NCBI RefSeq assembly: GCF_017982655.1
Contig: NZ_JABXYX010000089.1
Location: forward strand, 1 to 32,315
Direction of reading: 5' to 3'
Source of the DNA: Brasilonema sp. CT11
Lineage (GTDB): Bacteria > Cyanobacteriota > Cyanobacteriia > Cyanobacteriales > Nostocaceae
DNA: 32,315 nt
Of the stretch, positions 24,893-32,315 are shown piece by piece (position 1 is the stretch's first letter; each line of letters begins with the position of its first letter). The translations under genes were made by a program, and so were the position numbers. The notes below the pieces were generated by a model that was given only the letters and a program-made list of their open reading frames with translations, did not search any database and had not been told where the DNA came from.

Positions 24893-27800
24893 AGAAGCAA
24901 TAGTTGCTTGTGTTAAACCTATAACACCAGTAATGTTCATTCCCTCTAGTGGTCTTTCGTTTCTGAAAGTTTTTAAACACTCACCGGTCAAAACATCCCA
25001 TAACTTAACTGTCCCATCTTCACTGCCACTAAGCAAAGTTTTACCATCCGGACAAAAAACAACTGACCTTACCCAGTGGGTATGACCCTGTAAAGTTTTA
25101 AGACATTCACCGGAGTTAATATCCCACAATTTTACCATTTGGTCTACGCTACCACTGGCGAGGATATGACCTTGAGGACTAAAGGCAACTGACAACACCC
25201 AACTCGTGTGTCCTGAGAAAGTTTTGAGACATTCGCCTGTGCCAACATCCCAGAACTTCACTGTTTTATCTTTACTGCCACTGGCTAAAATCCTACCTTG
25301 AGGACTGAAATCAACTGACAATACCCAACCGCTATGTCCCAACAAGTTTTTAAGAGTTTGACCTGTGCTGACATCCCATAACCTCACGGTTTGGTCATCA
25401 CTGCCACTTGCCAAGATATTACCAATCTCCTGAGCCTGCGGCACGGCTGCGCCTAACGCAGACGCTATGCCTACGGCACGGCTGCGCCTATCGCTAACGG
25501 GACTGAAGGCAACAGACCATACCCCATGACTATGTTCCAAGGTTCTCAAGACTTCACCAGTGCTGACATTCCATAACCTCACAGTTTGGTCATCACTGCC
25601 ACTTGCCAGGATATTGCCTTCAGGAGCAAAGGCTACTGCTTTTACCCAACCAGTATGTCCTTGCAAAATTTTATAGCATTGGTTAGTGCTAGTATCCCAT
25701 AACCTGACTTCCTGGTCGTAACTGCCAGTGGCCAAGATATTACCTTCAGGACTGAAGGCAACGGTTCGTACTCGGTTAGCGTGTCCCAGCAAAGTTTTGT
25801 TGCACTGAGCGGTGCTGACATCCCAACAGCGTACAGTTTGGTCATCACTGCTGCTGACAAAGGTTTTGCCACTAGGAGCAAAGGCAACAGACATCACCCC
25901 GTTACTATATCCCTGCAAGATTCTCAAGGTTTGACCAGTGGTAACATCCCAAAGCCTGACAGTTTGGTCATCACTTCCACTGGCAAGGATATTACCTTCA
26001 GGACTCAAAGCAAGTGACCAAATTAAACCAGTATGTCCTTGCAAGGTCATAAGGCATTCACCAGTGGTATGATCCCAAAGCTTGACAGTTTGGTCATCAC
26101 TGCCGCTAGCTAGCATTTTACCTTTAGGAGCAAAGGTGACTGACCTTACTCGGTTACTATGTCCCTGCAAAGTTCTAAGGTATTCACCAGTACTGGCATC
26201 CCAAAGCTTGACAGTTTGGTCATCACTGCCAGTAGCTAGAATTTTGCCATCCGGACTGAAAGTAACTGACCAGATCCAACCAGTATGTCCCTGCAAAGTT
26301 ATTTTACATTCACCCGTTGTGAAATTCCATAGCTTTAAAGTTTTGTCACTACTAGCAGTGGCTAGGATCTTACCTTGAGGACTAAAAACAACTGACAATA
26401 CCCGACCAGTATGTCCCTGCAAAATTTTATGGCACTGACTGCTGCGAAGATCCCACAAACTCACCGTTTGGTCATCGCTGCCACAAGCTAAGATATGACC
26501 TTTAGAACTGAAGGCAACGGTTTGTACGCGCTTAGGGTGTCCCCTGAAAGTTTTCAGACATTCACCGGTGCTTGTGTCCCACAACTTTACATTCTGATCC
26601 GCACCAGAACTACTGATGGTATTGCCATCTGGACTGAAGGCGATCGCTCGAACCCAACTAATGTGTCCTTGACAAGTCAAAAGTTCTTCACTATCAGTAA
26701 AGTCTTGCCATAAGCAAATCTTACCATTAGCGTCACTCGTTGCTAAAACTTTTCCGTTGGGACTAAATGCTACCGCAGAAACTCTACTGAAGTTTTTCGT
26801 AAAAACAGACTTGGATAAATTAGCGTTTTGGAAATTGACTTGAGGTAAATTTACACCTCTTAGGTCAGCTTGCCAAATACTCATGTTAGAAAAATCATAA
26901 CCCCTGAAATCAGTTTTTAGCTGACTAAGCATATTGATAATATTTCCGCCTGTATATCCTCGTTCCTGTGAAGATTCTTTTTGCAGCAATACTTTGATTT
27001 GAACCAGTTGATGTTCAAGTCTTTTTTGGCTTTTAAAGATAGTGAGCAATTCATCAATAAGTGGTTTGAGAATAAAACGTATTTGAGCAACTCTTACATA
27101 GTCTTTGGATTGAGCTTTGCTCAAAGCATGATGTCTAAAAAGCACAATTTGTTGAGTGACTATCTCTTCACATATTTGCTTTATTAATTTGCTAGTCACA
27201 TACTCCATTAATACAGGTTCTATTGTGAAGAGTGGAGTGCTTTTCTCTACTTGTGTAGGTGTAGCCTTGTCGATGAGACTTCTCCGCACCAGAGACTCCA
27301 AAGCCTCTAGTAATCTCTGTGGTGTTCCTATTGATATAATATCTTCTCGCAATTGGGAGAGGGTCATTGGCTCACGATTAATACAGAACCAGTACATCAC
27401 CTCATGCTCCTTATCCGACAAGCGCTCAAACTGCTGGTCTAAAAGAGCACTAATATCGCCAAAAACTGTGATTTCTTGGTTTAAAAACTCAGAAATATTA
27501 CCATTAAAAACATCTTGAATTGTTGTTGCAACTATCTTCAAAGCTAATGGATTGCCACAATAGCGCTCAAATAGTGCTTTCTTTTTAGAATCTTTTCCAG
27601 ATATACCTTTGTCGAGCAAAATTCTTTTTCCTTCCTCCTCACCGAGACCTCTCAGGTGTAATGAGCGAACAGGTAATGTTTCTCCTTCGAGTAACGCCAC
27701 GTCTTTCGGTTTTTCCCGAGAAGTCAGCACTAAGCAGCTTTGATGAATTGTTTGTCCCACCCGTTTTATAAGTTGACCATAATCCGAATACTCTTGTTGA

Positions 27801-28513
27801 TAGCTTCCAGCAATCGCGCCACTTTGCAGAATGGTTTGTGCGTTATCGAGTATAATCAGACAGTGGTATTGTCGCAAATATGAAATCAGTTGGGACAATC
27901 TGCCGTCTACGCTTTTTGGTAAGTCAGCTTCACAAATCTGGGCGTCACAGAAAAATTGAATTAAGTTAGCCAAAAGCTCGAAAAGTGGAGGGGCATTGTA
28001 GAGCGATCGCCAAACAACATACTCAAATTGCTCCTGAATTTCATGGACTAACTTAGCAGCAACAGAGGTTTTACCAATACCCCCCATTCCCAACAGTGCG
28101 ACAACTCGGCATTGCTCCGTCAAGAGCCATTGCTCCAGCATAGCCAATTCTGTTGTACGTCCACAAAAACCTGACACACAAACAGCTTCGTCCCAATCAA
28201 TCCGCTTGAGAGTCTTCAAGCCTTGAAGCTTCGCCGAATTGGGATTGCTCTTTGAATAGTCGCTTTTCTTCAATTCTAAATCAAATGCCATGAAGAAACG
28301 AACAAGCGTTTGTTTGTCAACCCCTTCTTGGCGAGACAGTACTTTTGCAACTGTATTCGGAGTTAATTCAGCGCGTTCACTTATTTCTTCCACGGTGTAC
28401 TTAATACCAGATTTTTCGCGAAATTCCCATTCGAGTTTTCCTTTCTGAAGTTTTTGCCAGCCTTGGAGAGTGAGTATAACGCCACGACTTCGTTTTGAAT
28501 TGTGCTGATTCAT
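24863..28513 (-). CDS. HTH-NB-ARC (STAND) ATPase with 14 WD40 repeats, copy 2
   Basis: The 1216-residue paralogue of 20377-23991 has the same layout and residue spacing: HTH (about 9-80), Walker [10 protein letters not shown] (142-150), [15 protein letters not shown], and a canonical GNPLAL motif with the proline kept. A pentapeptide-like segment (YDFSNMSIWQADLRGVNL) precedes 14 WD40 repeats. The C-terminal tails are also alike (MNITGVIGLT versus [10 protein letters not shown]). Blade 11 carries a 25-residue in-frame insertion, FSP-VSDRRSRAVGIAS to QAQEI-GNILASG, from a dispersed DNA repeat. High WD40 similarity within and between copies favours gene conversion. The ligand sensed by the propellers and the output of the HTH domain are unknown. 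Confidence 0.92.
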   Translation of the reverse strand: MNQHNSKRSRGVILTLQGWQKLQKGKLEWEFREKSGIKYTVEEISERAELTPNTVAKVLSRQEGVDKQTLVRFFMAFDLELKKSDYSKSNPNSAKLQGLKTLKRIDWDEAVCVSGFCGRTTELAMLEQWLLTEQCRVVALLGMGGIGKTSVAAKLVHEIQEQFEYVVWRSLYNAPPLFELLANLIQFFCDAQICEADLPKSVDGRLSQLISYLRQYHCLIILDNAQTILQSGAIAGSYQQEYSDYGQLIKRVGQTIHQSCLVLTSREKPKDVALLEGETLPVRSLHLRGLGEEEGKRILLDKGISGKDSKKKALFERYCGNPLALKIVATTIQDVFNGNISEFLNQEITVFGDISALLDQQFERLSDKEHEVMYWFCINREPMTLSQLREDIISIGTPQRLLEALESLVRRSLIDKATPTQVEKSTPLFTIEPVLMEYVTSKLIKQICEEIVTQQIVLFRHHALSKAQSKDYVRVAQIRFILKPLIDELLTIFKSQKRLEHQLVQIKVLLQKESSQERGYTGGNIINMLSQLKTDFRGYDFSNMSIWQADLRGVNLPQVNFQNANLSKSVFTKNFSRVSAVAFSPNGKVLATSDANGKICLWQDFTDSEELLTCQGHISWVRAIAFSPDGNTISSSGADQNVKLWDTSTGECLKTFRGHPKRVQTVAFSSKGHILACGSDDQTVSLWDLRSSQCHKILQGHTGRVLSVVFSPQGKILATASSDKTLKLWNFTTGECKITLQGHTGWIWSVTFSPDGKILATGSDDQTVKLWDASTGEYLRTLQGHSNRVRSVTFAPKGKMLASGSDDQTVKLWDHTTGECLMTLQGHTGLIWSLALSPEGNILASGSDDQTVRLWDVTTGQTLRILQGYSNGVMSVAFAPSGKTFVSSSDDQTVRCWDVSTAQCNKTLLGHANRVRTVAFSPEGNILATGSYDQEVRLWDTSTNQCYKILQGHTGWVKAVAFAPEGNILASGSDDQTVRLWNVSTGEVLRTLEHSHGVWSVAFSPVSDRRSRAVGIASALGAAVPQAQEIGNILASGSDDQTVRLWDVSTGQTLKNLLGHSGWVLSVDFSPQGRILASGSKDKTVKFWDVGTGECLKTFSGHTSWVLSVAFSPQGHILASGSVDQMVKLWDINSGECLKTLQGHTHWVRSVVFCPDGKTLLSGSEDGTVKLWDVLTGECLKTFRNERPLEGMNITGVIGLTQATIASLKALGAMTN
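25424..25498. repeat. Dispersed cyanobacterial repeat inserted in frame in a WD40 blade
   Basis: These 75 bases are GC-rich and contain two copies of GGCACGGCTGCGCCTA around GACGCTATGCCTAC. Read on the minus strand they encode VSDRRSRAVGIAS and onward between the FSP and GNILASGSDDQT parts of WD40 repeat 11. All other repeats of both paralogues lack this block. The insertion is a multiple of three and creates no stop codon. Confidence 0.88.
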
Positions 28514-28689
28514 AAATTTATAAGTTTTATACTTATTCTCTAATTTTTTAGCAGAGAAAAATTTATGATTAGGTTAACAGGCGATAGCGGCAGTATCTAC
28601 AGTATGATAGGCACTTTTAAGCAAAATTTAACTATAGTATTCCTATTTTTTCACGAATAACCTAAATTGCGGGTTAAGAAGAAATAAAT

Positions 28690-28785
28690 ATACTATCAGG
28701 CTGCAAGTGGGAGGATGAGAACCCCTCGACAATAGCTGCGGGTGATGAAATCCGACGCTACGAGTTTTAACTCGTAGTTTATCTG
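28690..28785. repeat. Hairpin pair resembling an IS200/IS605-type element end
   Basis: Two hairpins follow one another. The first has CCCCTCG (28722-28728) facing a TGCGGGTG arm (28737-28744). The second is CTACGAGTT-TT-AACTCGTAG (28758-28777), with perfect 9-bp arms. The flanking text GGATGAGAACCCCT and GATGAAATCCGAC is of the kind seen at right ends (reRNA/omega RNA side) of cyanobacterial tnpB elements. No tnpA or tnpB frame is present. The rest of the 28514-28958 gap contains no supported gene. Confidence 0.35.
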
Positions 28786-29587
28786 TTAATATGTTGAAGG
28801 TACTGGGTGGAGACCCATACAGGATATCCATAACTGGACTGAAAGGGTAGAAACGTAACCGATTGGTTGTACCGGAGTCTGTGGTGGGACGCATCGTTGA
28901 CGTTAAACGCTCATTGCCTGCAAACGACGATCTGGTGGGGACTGGCGACAGTCTAGTTGTGCGAATCGTTTCGTCGAAAAAGTCTAAGTACCCTAGAAAA
29001 GATTTGGGATGACGGACAAGGAAAAAGTAGGGAAAATCCCACAAGAACCTTGATAACTGAGTGACCATGTAGGTGAGAAATAGTACCCTAGAACTTTCAA
29101 ATCCTACCCCGTAAGTGCAACGGTGACAGCATCACCCCCAGGTTCGAGACTAGCCATCAACGCCTGAAGCGGGGTGAAAAGGCGGCTCCACAGGAAGTCT
29201 AAAACCAGTGTCCGCCAAGCAAAGTACACAAGAGTAAGAATTCTGAAGCTTACGTTTGAATCATCGTCATGTTGAACCAGCGAAATAAGGCTGACACGCT
29301 GGAGCCAAAAGGCAAAGGAAGAATGGGAGATGGCAAATAGCTAGTTGACCAATCGTGCACTTCCCAAAAACCCGGTGAATAGTAAGCACTCTAAACGTAC
29401 ATAGAATGGTCACTCGGAACGAGATAACCTATTTTCGGCTCTCAGGTGGTCGATTCCCTGAGCAGGTGCTAACCGGATGCAGTAAATAGGAGAGATTGAG
29501 TCAGAAGCTAAAGCTCTGGGTAACATCAGAGATATGCTGACGGATTCACGGTGATTTAGAAGATAAAGTCTCAAGTAATGAGTAAAA

Positions 29588-31375
29588 ATGTCTAAAACGA
29601 GTTTAAAGACTACGGTGGAATGGAACCAAGTGAACTGGCAAAAGCGAGAACGCAAGGTTTATAAGCTCCAAAAGAGAATTTATCAAGCCTCTCAACGTGA
29701 CGATGTGAAAGCATTACGCAGACTCCAAAAGACGTTGATGAAATCCTGGTCAGCAAGATGTTTAGCGGTCAGGCGGGTAACACAAGACAATCAGGGGAAG
29801 AAGACGGCAGGTGTGGATGGACAAAAAAATCTAACCCCAAAGCAACGTCTCACCCTAGTTGCCAATCTTAAGTTAAGCCCAAAAGTCGCCCCAACCAGGC
29901 GAGTATGGATTCCGAAGCCTGGAACTGATGAAAAGCGACCACTTGGCATCCCGACAATGAATGACCGAGCCTTGCAAGCGCTTGTCAAACTGGCACTAGA
30001 ACCAGAATGGGAAGCACGATTTGAACCTAACTCATATGGGTTCAGACCAGGACGCTCATGCCAAGATGCCGTCGAAGCAATATTTAGGGCAATTGTGCCA
30101 AAGCCAAAATACGTGCTAGACGCCGATATTGCCAAATGCTTTGACCGCATTGACCATGAAGCACTGCTCACAAAATTAAATACATTCCCTGCTATCCGTC
30201 GACAAGTTCGGGGGTGGTTAAAAGCAGGGGTTATGGATGATAAGCAGTTGTTTCCAACATCTGAGGGTACACCACAAGGAGGAATTATTTCTCCTCTACT
30301 GGCTAACATCGCCCTCCACGGAATGGAAGAACGGATTAAACAGTTTGCGGAAACTCTTCCTGCAAAGACAAAAGGACAAGGAAAACGTGACAAACGTAGC
30401 AACCTCAACCTTATCCGTTATGCCGATGACTTCGTAATTCTACACGAAGATTTGACCGTTGTCCAAAGATGCAGGGAAATAATCTCTGAATGGTTAAAAG
30501 GCATGGGATTGGAATTAAAACCCAGTAAAACGAGACTTGCCCATACCCTTAATCGGTATGAGCAAGAAAAACCAGGATTTGACTTCCTGGGATATACGAT
30601 ACAACAATTTCCGGTAGGAAAGTATCACTCGAAACAAGGGTTCAAAACAATCATCACCCCAAGCAAATCGAAGCAAGAGATACATTACGAGCAGATTGCT
30701 AGTATTATCAATGCCCATAAGGCAGCACCTCAAACGGCGCTAATCAGCCATCTAAACCCAATCATACGGGGATGGGCAAACTATTATGCAACTGTAGTAA
30801 GCAAAAACGTTTTCTCAGACTTAGATAACCTCATATACCAAAAGCTGAGGGCTTGGGCAAAACGCCGCCACCCCTTGAAAAATGGAGAATGGGTGTCAGA
30901 GAAATACTGGCATCAAATGGGTGGCGATAACTGGGTATTCGCAACCAAAGAGGTAGATAAAACACTCTTAGGGCTACTTAATCATGCCAACACTCCTATA
31001 GTGCGACATGTAAAAGTAAAAGGCGAATCATCGCCATACGATGGCAACCTGGTTTACTGGAGTACAAGAATGGGAAACAATCCAGAAATGCCAAGTAAGG
31101 TATCAAAACTCCTGAAAAAGCAAAAAGGAAAGTGCGCCCACTGCGGATTATATTTCCGTGAAAACGATGTGATAGAAGTTGACCATAAAATCCCCAAATC
31201 GAAAGGTGGAAAGGATTCCTACGACAATTGGCAGCTACTACACAGGCACTGTCACGACACAAAAACTGCCACAGATGGTAGTCTTGGCAACAAATCCGGC
31301 TGTAAAAGTGCCGAGCCTAAACCCTCTAAGAAGCTGGAAAAAATCCAGGATAAATGGGTGATGAGGTATGCATGA
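29588..31375 (+). CDS. ltrA: Group II intron reverse transcriptase/maturase with HNH endonuclease
   Basis: The 595-residue intron-encoded protein has an N-terminal RT0-type region (RVT_N, about 10-90), then reverse transcriptase fingers and palm: SYGFRPGRSCQDA (149-161), DADIAKCFDRIDH (178-190), GTPQGGIISPLLANI (227-241) and the catalytic YADD (278-281). The thumb/maturase GIIM domain has PIIRGWANYY (391-400). The C-terminal HNH nuclease has CAHC (516-519), VDHKIPKSKGG (531-541) and HRHCH (552-556). It splices its own intron, nicks target DNA and copies the RNA into DNA. All catalytic residues are intact, so the element may be active. It lies inside domain IV, with domain V 20 bases after the stop. 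Confidence 0.95.
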   Translation: MSKTSLKTTVEWNQVNWQKRERKVYKLQKRIYQASQRDDVKALRRLQKTLMKSWSARCLAVRRVTQDNQGKKTAGVDGQKNLTPKQRLTLVANLKLSPKVAPTRRVWIPKPGTDEKRPLGIPTMNDRALQALVKLALEPEWEARFEPNSYGFRPGRSCQDAVEAIFRAIVPKPKYVLDADIAKCFDRIDHEALLTKLNTFPAIRRQVRGWLKAGVMDDKQLFPTSEGTPQGGIISPLLANIALHGMEERIKQFAETLPAKTKGQGKRDKRSNLNLIRYADDFVILHEDLTVVQRCREIISEWLKGMGLELKPSKTRLAHTLNRYEQEKPGFDFLGYTIQQFPVGKYHSKQGFKTIITPSKSKQEIHYEQIASIINAHKAAPQTALISHLNPIIRGWANYYATVVSKNVFSDLDNLIYQKLRAWAKRRHPLKNGEWVSEKYWHQMGGDNWVFATKEVDKTLLGLLNHANTPIVRHVKVKGESSPYDGNLVYWSTRMGNNPEMPSKVSKLLKKQKGKCAHCGLYFRENDVIEVDHKIPKSKGGKDSYDNWQLLHRHCHDTKTATDGSLGNKSGCKSAEPKPSKKLEKIQDKWVMRYA

Positions 31376-31394
31376 TAAGCACTAAATCATTGAG

Positions 31395-31428
31395 GAGCCG
31401 TGTGAGACGAAAGTTTCATGCACGGTTT
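31395..31428 (+). ncRNA. Group II intron domain V
   Basis: The 34-nt hairpin GAGCCGTGTGAGACGAAAGT to CACGGTTT has the AGC catalytic triad in the lower stem, the two-base bulge position and a GAAA tetraloop. These are the hallmarks of the catalytic domain V. Confidence 0.9.
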
Positions 31429-31655
31429 TGGAGACCAGCGGGGGCGGTGACAATCTCGCTGAGTTTAATAAAAGTCTAAGAAACAGGAAAAAAGGTGGAG
31501 AGGCATCTTTTCAAAGTGCCTCGTAAGGCTTCGACACTTCGGCAAGCTCAGTGCGTCGCTACGCTCACCCTTACCGTGAGCGTTAGCCCTTGGCGTGTCC
31601 GGAGGACTCAGCCGAAGGATAACATCTTTTAGGAATCCACTGGACTTTGGTCAGG

Positions 31656-32170
31656 GTGCGACCCGTTCGCCAGAAAGAAGTAGGAATACTTAAGGATTGG
31701 TGGCAAGTCGTACAAACTTGGAATGTCAAAACATTCCAAGTTTGTACCTTGATAACTTGTTATTCGTGTAGGTGCAATTCCTACCCTTTGTGGTGACAAA
31801 GTGACAGTATATCCCCCATTTGGGCGACTGATTATCAAACGAGTGAAGCGGGGATAAACGATGGTAACTGGAAGTCTCATCCGGAACCCCACCCAACATA
31901 GTTGATCATGGATAGCAAAAGCAAAGTCACACTAATCCGTCGTGAAAGCGCAACTAGCTAAAGGACCACAAGTTATTTTGGAAATTATTCCGAGGTTGGG
32001 CAAAGTTCAGACATCCCAAAAAATCGAGAAGGTGGATAGCTAGAAAATACTGGCACATCCAGAAACATAAAAATTGGACTTTTGGTAATGGCAATTTAGT
32101 CTTACCAAAGCATTCCAATACAAAAATAAGCTGTCTCACCTACTTCCCCTACTTGCCCACCATGTTCTAA
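31656..32170 (+). mobile_element. Second, internally deleted group II intron
   Basis: The segment begins GTGCGACCCGTTCG (31656), the same 5' consensus as the complete intron. It shares boxes such as CCTTGATAACT, GTAGGTG, CCTACCC, GTGACA and GAAGCGGGG in the same order, so it is domain I of a related intron. At about 31957 the RNA part joins directly to the tail of a maturase frame. The reverse transcriptase, HNH and domains V-VI are absent. A perfect 16-bp hairpin (arms 31710-31725 and 31732-31747) lies in its first 100 bases. Confidence 0.75.
31958..32170 (+). pseudogene. Group II intron maturase, C-terminal fragment
   Basis: A 70-codon frame ending at TAA 32168-32170 reads LFRGWAKFRHPKKSRRWIAR and KYWHIQKHKNWTFGNGN. 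It aligns with KLRAWAKRRHPLKNGEWVSEK and YWHQMGGDNWVF of the intact maturase (residues 419-451). The upstream reverse transcriptase is missing and a stop lies just before 31958, so this is a deletion product, not a gene. Confidence 0.8.
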
Positions 32171-32250
32171 CTTTAAAGTGAAACGGTATAATATCATGTC
32201 CGGTGGCATAGTAAGTGTATAATTTCTCTAAAAGAAAAAATTGCTGGTAT

Positions 32251-32315
32251 ATGCCAAAACGTTTAACGCTACAACCACATCTAAGTATCGCAGAACTGGA
32301 GCATCGTTACCGTCA
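32251..32315 (+). CDS. IS630-type transposase, N-terminus, cut by the window edge
   Basis: From ATG 32251 the frame reads MPKRLTLQPHLSIAELEHRY and runs off the window. This is the start of the IS630-type helix-turn-helix transposases that begin MPKRLTLxxHLSxEELExRYR. It is a different subgroup from the remnant at 537-791. The element's left inverted repeat must lie between 32171 and 32250 but I could not place it. Confidence 0.75.
   Translation, partial: MPKRLTLQPHLSIAELEHRYR

Larger units (their letters stand above)
28959..31469 (+). mobile_element. Group II intron, apparently complete
   Basis: The element starts with the consensus-type GTGCGA (28959). About 630 bases of domain I-IV-like sequence follow, with the AAGTCTAAGTACCCTAGAAAAG and GGGATGA/AAAATCCCACA pairing typical of cyanobacterial introns. 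Then come an uninterrupted RT/maturase ORF (29588-31375), domain V (31395-31428) and a domain VI-like stem ending near 31469 (TTTAAT). The 3' boundary is approximate. All parts needed for splicing and retrohoming appear present. The interrupted host gene is not recognisable; flanks look like other mobile debris. Confidence 0.85.

Noticed and set aside
20377-28513. CRISPR-like direct repeats
   Set aside because: The regular 126-base periodicity is the coding sequence of WD40 repeats, with no spacer pattern.
28643-29068. 141-residue minus-strand ORF at the left edge of the group II intron
   Set aside because: It spans the intron 5' boundary and the hairpin segment antisense, so it is a by-product of structured non-coding DNA.

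Overview
The window looks like chromosomal DNA of a filamentous, probably heterocyst-forming, cyanobacterium. Supporting signs are scattered GCGATCGC (HIP1-type) octamers, very large HTH/NB-ARC/WD40 proteins, an LssY_C protein, GGGAGCAGGGAGCAG tracts, short GC-rich repeats that enter reading frames, and group II introns. No tRNA, rRNA or CRISPR array was seen. Species cannot be named from the sequence alone.

Layout. 1-2100: the 5' end of a leftward asparagine synthetase gene, a small RTX-repeat gene whose 5' end runs into a rightward transposase remnant, and a BaiN/HI0933-type flavoprotein. 2100-4200: a direct-repeat/hairpin element, an LssY_C membrane protein and a class I methyltransferase. 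4490-6860: a leftward unit of cytochrome P450, TetR regulator and a probably frameshifted small gene, read from a consensus-like promoter at 6854-6826 with two inverted-repeat operators. 7143-11574: a 50-residue membrane protein, then an SNF2-type ATPase and a SWIM zinc-finger protein as a two-gene unit. 11992-13357: an FkbM methyltransferase and a GNAT acetyltransferase.

13712-20298 is the most promising region: a compact biosynthetic-type locus. An AraC-family regulator and an NTF2/SnoaL-like protein point left. A ThDP-dependent acetolactate-synthase-like enzyme, a KAS III-like thiolase-fold protein lacking the usual catalytic His, and an SDR oxidoreductase point right. A 1-kb spacer between the two arms holds a palindrome and three tandem TGTCAAT(A/G) octamers. 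The gene set fits an acyloin- or ketone-forming small-molecule pathway that I cannot match to a known product.

20377-28513: two paralogous proteins of about 1200 residues, each with an N-terminal HTH, an NB-ARC/STAND ATPase, a short pentapeptide-like segment and exactly 14 WD40 repeats. Between them lie a 50-residue ribbon-helix-helix protein and an ankyrin-repeat protein. The layout resembles a sensing, signalling or defence island. 28514-32315 is a mobile-element zone: an IS200/IS605-like hairpin segment, an apparently complete group II intron with an RT-maturase-HNH protein, a second intron reduced to its 5' RNA part plus the tail of its maturase, and the start of an IS630-type transposase.
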